From Thermoplasmata archaeon (GTDB taxonomy: Archaea > Thermoplasmatota > E2 > UBA202 > JdFR-43), in the NCBI GenBank assembly GCA_003650975.1, contig QMSU01000054.1:1-6882 (forward strand): DNA of 6,882 nt. The letters are read 5' to 3'. Shown here piece after piece: positions 5,105 to 6,882 of the stretch. Within the stretch, counting starts at the first letter, position 1. Each line of letters begins with the position of its first letter. The translations under genes were made by a program, and so were the position numbers. The notes under the pieces were generated by a model, which was given only the letters and a program-made list of their open reading frames with translations, was not told where the DNA came from and searched no databases.

Positions 5105-5818
5105 ATGAAGGGGGTGCTTACTTCAGGTAAGGGGAGAGGGAAAACATTTGTGGAAAAGGAGGAGTATTCCTCACAGATGAGGGAGAAACTCGGACTTCAT
5201 CCCTATCCAGGAACATTGAATTGCAGGGTGGATGGACACATTGTAGAGGATCTGAGAAACATGGGGGGGATTTTGCTTGAGGGTTTTGTGAAGGATGGAA
5301 AAACATACGGTAATGTGGCATGTTTTCCTGTAACCTTCCACAATGACCGCTGTTTCGTGGTAATTCCAGAGAAATCTGTGCATCGGCGCGCTGTGGAAAT
5401 AGTGGCCGAAGGAAACCTCAGAGAAAAATATGAACTTGAAGATGGAATGGAGATGGAGATCATGTTTGAACCGTTTCTGAAAAAATGCCGCAGAATCACA
5501 ACATATGCCGTACCATCGCTTGCTGGGAACAATTCGGATATCGTCATTTTCTACGATGCTCCAGTTGAGGCAGGGAGGAGGGATATGTGCTACACTGAAC
5601 GGGAGCATGCAGCTGGAATATCCTCCAGATGGTACAGAAAGACAATTCCGGTAAGGGAGGTGGTGTCCATCGTGTTCGAAAACACTGAAAAGCACGCATA
5701 CAAAAGATTATTTAAATTCATAGAGAAAAATCACTATCGGGTGATGTCTCCGGTAAGAAAAATAGGGTACACTGCATTGAATGAATGGCAGATTGAAGTG
5801 AAAACGACGGAACATTGA
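5105..5818 (+). CDS. ribK: CTP-dependent riboflavin kinase with extra C-terminal GyrI-like half domain
   Basis: Archaeal enzyme making FMN from riboflavin using CTP rather than ATP. The kinase (DUF120, cradle-loop barrel) is residues 1-125: the glycine-rich SGKGRG (7-12), the family signature HPYPGTLNCRV (32-42), GNVACFPV (69-76), VVIPEKSVH (85-93) and LREKYELEDG (105-114). The family usually ends here at about 130 residues, or about 220 when an N-terminal winged helix is fused. This protein has no fused winged helix; instead it has about 105 extra C-terminal residues. Residues 145-235 read as the second half of a GyrI/BmrR-type effector-binding domain: DIVIFYDAP, DMCYTERE, then KTIPVREVVSIVF, a helix AYKRLFKFIEKNHYRV and a closing strand NEWQIEVKT. 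The first half of that domain is short or absent. The ATG follows the previous stop by one base with no clear ribosome binding site, suggesting coupled translation. Kinase call firm; C-terminal call probable. Confidence 0.9.
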   Translation: MKGVLTSGKGRGKTFVEKEEYSSQMREKLGLHPYPGTLNCRVDGHIVEDLRNMGGILLEGFVKDGKTYGNVACFPVTFHNDRCFVVIPEKSVHRRAVEIVAEGNLREKYELEDGMEMEIMFEPFLKKCRRITTYAVPSLAGNNSDIVIFYDAPVEAGRRDMCYTEREHAAGISSRWYRKTIPVREVVSIVFENTEKHAYKRLFKFIEKNHYRVMSPVRKIGYTALNEWQIEVKTTEH

Positions 5819-5964
5819 CGATGGTGAAAATGAGAAGAAGGCAAGAAAGCACAATTCTGAACAAATTGCGCAGGTTTTCATGAAGCCTCAATATACTGAT
5901 TCGCCGGTATTTCGACAATTCACTCCATAGGTTCTATCGGATGCAGGACATGAAAGACTAAGGG

Positions 5965-5975
5965 GATATAAAAGG
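5965..5975 (+). promoter_or_regulatory. Orphan TATA box
   Basis: GATATAAAAGG is one of the best archaeal TATA matches in the window, yet the predicted transcript (from about 5996) opens with only a 12-codon ORF (6002-6040) and then runs antisense to the weak minus-strand frames. It may drive an untranslated RNA or be a relic. Confidence 0.35.
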
Positions 5976-6022
5976 TTAAATCCTGTTTTCAGATTTATTA
6001 AATGAATTTTCCCGTATTCCTG

Positions 6023-6169
6023 TCACCAAAGGAATTTTGAAGGAACGAAATCTTCAGGGGAGAATCCATCTTCATTTATAAAAGCAATATGGAGAGAGTT
6101 ATTAGGTACTTTCCTTGCCTTTTTATATATTGGTTTCGAACTCCAAAAATCTGTACTTTTATGCCTCAT
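6023..6169 (-). pseudogene. Possible frameshifted C-terminal tail of the membrane protein gene (weak)
   Basis: A 48-codon minus-strand frame (from the ATG at 6169) encodes a basic, soluble stretch ending FSPEDFVPSKFLW. The same frame is open upstream to 6298, overlapping the last third of the three-TM gene in a different register. Reading through a single frameshift near 6195-6215 would join the membrane domain to this tail, giving a protein of about 180 residues. No good ribosome binding site precedes the ATG at 6169; the GGAGG there is about 27 nt away. This could be a decayed gene end, a sequencing indel or chance. Confidence 0.2.
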
Positions 6170-6192
6170 AGAATTTCTTTCATCTTTCTTTG

Positions 6193-6552
6193 TTATCCTC
6201 CAAAGAAATTCGAAAACTTCAAGAGTATGTCGGGGTGATTTATAAGATAAAGAAGAATAACCCCGCCACCCATGAGAAGCAATGCAATGATAACCCACTT
6301 TCTATTAGAGGGGATAGAAAATGATGATATCAGCATTTCAATATCGAAATATGGATTTTGGATTAGAACAAAATACCACCAGATACCCCATAATCCCCCG
6401 CTCATACTGCCAGCGACATATATTCCATAATTGCCATAGTTTTCAAGGAATAAAACTGCTGCCAAGGTTACCTCTACACATAAAACAAAAAATATTAACA
6501 AAAAGAAAATATAACAATTTTCATATTCTTTCTTCCGTTTATCATTATGCAT
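6193..6552 (-). CDS. Small integral membrane protein with three TM segments, unknown function
   Basis: 119 residues. A charged N-terminus (MHNDKRKKEYE) is followed by three hydrophobic segments: about 14-36 (CYIFFLLIFFVLCVEVTLAA), 42-64 (GIYVAGSMSGGLWGIWWYFV) and 85-106 (KWVIIALLLMGGGVILLYLI). The loop 65-84 is polar, and a short C-terminal tail ends FSNFFGG. The positive N-terminus suggests it is inside the cell. A possible TATA-like TTATGTAA lies about 20 nt before the ATG, consistent with a short-leader or leaderless transcript; the same words (AAGATT, then ATGTAATG) occur upstream of the winged-helix gene at about 4823-4836. I recognise no family. The clean TM pattern and promoter argue it is real, but the strongly AT-rich context makes hydrophobic frames easier to get by chance. 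It may continue through a frameshift into the 6169-6023 frame. Confidence 0.5.
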   Translation of the reverse strand: MHNDKRKKEYENCYIFFLLIFFVLCVEVTLAAVLFLENYGNYGIYVAGSMSGGLWGIWWYFVLIQNPYFDIEMLISSFSIPSNRKWVIIALLLMGGGVILLYLINHPDILLKFSNFFGG

Positions 6553-6682
6553 TTCTGATACACCCCATTACATAATCTTAACATCCCTTTTAACTATTAT
6601 CCAAATTTTCTATATCATTTTCCATCCATAAAATGGGGAGAAGTAATAACAGATGAAAGATTGTGTAAAGATATTTAATACC

Positions 6683-6713
6683 TTTATATCCTATTTTGTG
6701 TGACAATCACACA
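6683..6713 (+). promoter_or_regulatory. TATA-like box followed by inverted repeat
   Basis: TTTATAT (6683-6689) is followed by a perfect 7-bp inverted repeat TGTGTGA-CAA-TCACACA (6697-6713), with CTA and TAG flanking it (6691-6693, 6714-6716). The repeat occupies the space between the box and the expected start near 6712. No + strand ORF follows, so it may regulate an RNA or a gene beyond the window, or be the end of a degraded element. Confidence 0.35.
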
Positions 6714-6848
6714 TAGAAAGAATAAGTGGCTGGGAGCTTCTTTCAAAAGCCCCATGTCCCGACAACCCGACAAGTGATATTCATGTCTCGACTTTATAGA
6801 CAGAACCACTTCTATTTTTAGGATATTCCGCAAATTTCGTAACGTATT
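6684..6848 (-). pseudogene. Possible remnant of an IS200/IS605 tnpB 3' end (weak)
   Basis: A minus-strand frame open from 6848 to the stop at 6684 reads RNLRNILK, then about 23 residues later MGLLKEAPS. TnpB proteins commonly end with a (N)AxRNIL motif after the zinc ribbon and, about 30 residues on, a C-terminus like LKxEAPS (recalled, not searched). The codons for LLKEAP lie in a hairpin (6732-6753: GGG, a bulged A, GCTT, 7-nt loop, AAGC, CCC in + orientation), as expected where the TnpB C-terminus overlaps its guide RNA scaffold. A stop at 6849-6851, the lack of a zinc ribbon in frame and extra codons after APS mean that, if real, it is degraded. The match is short and could be chance. Confidence 0.22.
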
Positions 6849-6882
6849 TTAATCCCCTTCATTTTCCTATGTAGGGATGGGA

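Larger units (their letters stand above)
5819..6192. other. AT-rich stretch with no secure gene
   Basis: No convincing gene is seen. A 20-codon basic ORF starts 2 nt after the ribK stop (5821-5883) and could be read by coupling, but resembles nothing known. A clean TATA box GATATAAAAGG (5965-5975) points rightward to a 12-codon ORF at 6002-6040 only. Further TATA-like sequences lie at 6075-6084 and 6120-6130. The weak minus-strand frame at 6023-6169 is listed separately. A 6-bp imperfect dyad CCATAG-GTT-CTATcGG lies at about 5926-5941. Confidence 0.5.

Noticed and set aside
5171..5695. 174-codon minus-strand frame opposite ribK
   Set aside because: Rich in His, Cys and Pro from reverse-reading the kinase codons; no promoter; the + strand kinase motifs are unambiguous.
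6697..6713. Resemblance to a bacterial CRP site (TGTGA ... TCACA)
   Set aside because: The spacing is 3 rather than 6, and CRP is not expected in an archaeon.
6795..6815. ACAGAACC reminiscent of a conserved RNase P RNA segment
   Set aside because: No other RNase P RNA conserved blocks are present around it.
1..6882. CRISPR array, tRNA or rRNA genes
   Set aside because: Read both strands for regularly spaced repeats and for tRNA/rRNA landmarks; none were found.

Overview
The window looks like the chromosome of a euryarchaeon, most probably of the Thermoplasmatota or a close relative. Three genes point to Archaea: an aIF5A with the hypusine-site loop, a CTP-dependent (archaeal-type, DUF120) riboflavin kinase, and an agmatinase translationally coupled to aIF5A. 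The upstream regions agree. Several genes have a clear TATA-like box about 20-30 nt before the start codon and little or no leader. The aIF5A sequence reads, from memory, most like the Thermoplasma type. Base composition is moderate over the first 5.8 kb and visibly more AT-rich after about 5,850. No mobile element is intact inside the window.

Layout. Positions 2-466 (+) hold the C-terminal two thirds of an SfsA-family nuclease whose start lies outside the window. It converges on, and overlaps by 23 bp, an aIF5A-agmatinase operon read leftward (1612 to 444). Next, also leftward, is a small conserved hypothetical gene (2012 to 1737). A 200-bp gap follows that may hold a small Cys/His-rich ORF or a small RNA on the + strand, and then an NAD-dependent sugar-nucleotide epimerase (3167 to 2229, -). 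From a shared divergent promoter region, a PadR-type repressor and a 12-TM MFS exporter form a + strand operon (3257-4770). A second + strand operon (4864-5818) carries a small winged-helix protein and a riboflavin kinase with an unusual C-terminal domain. The right end (5819-6882) is AT-rich and gene-poor. It holds a probable three-TM membrane protein (6552 to 6193, -), a possible frameshifted tail to it, several orphan TATA boxes, and at the right edge a weak trace of a TnpB/IS200-IS605 3' end.

How the genes work together. aIF5A and agmatinase share a polyamine theme: agmatinase makes putrescine from agmatine, and spermidine made from putrescine is the donor for hypusine on aIF5A. PadR-MFS is a standard ligand-sensing repressor plus exporter pair. 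The most unusual locus is the riboflavin operon. In many archaea the winged helix and the kinase are one protein (RbkR). Here they are two adjacent ORFs one base apart, and the kinase carries an extra C-terminal region that reads like the second half of a GyrI/BmrR effector-binding domain. Inverted repeats lie in the promoters of aIF5A, the 1737-2012 gene, padR and possibly the winged-helix gene, so local transcriptional control is likely.

All identifications are by eye from motifs and recalled family sequences; no database search was possible.
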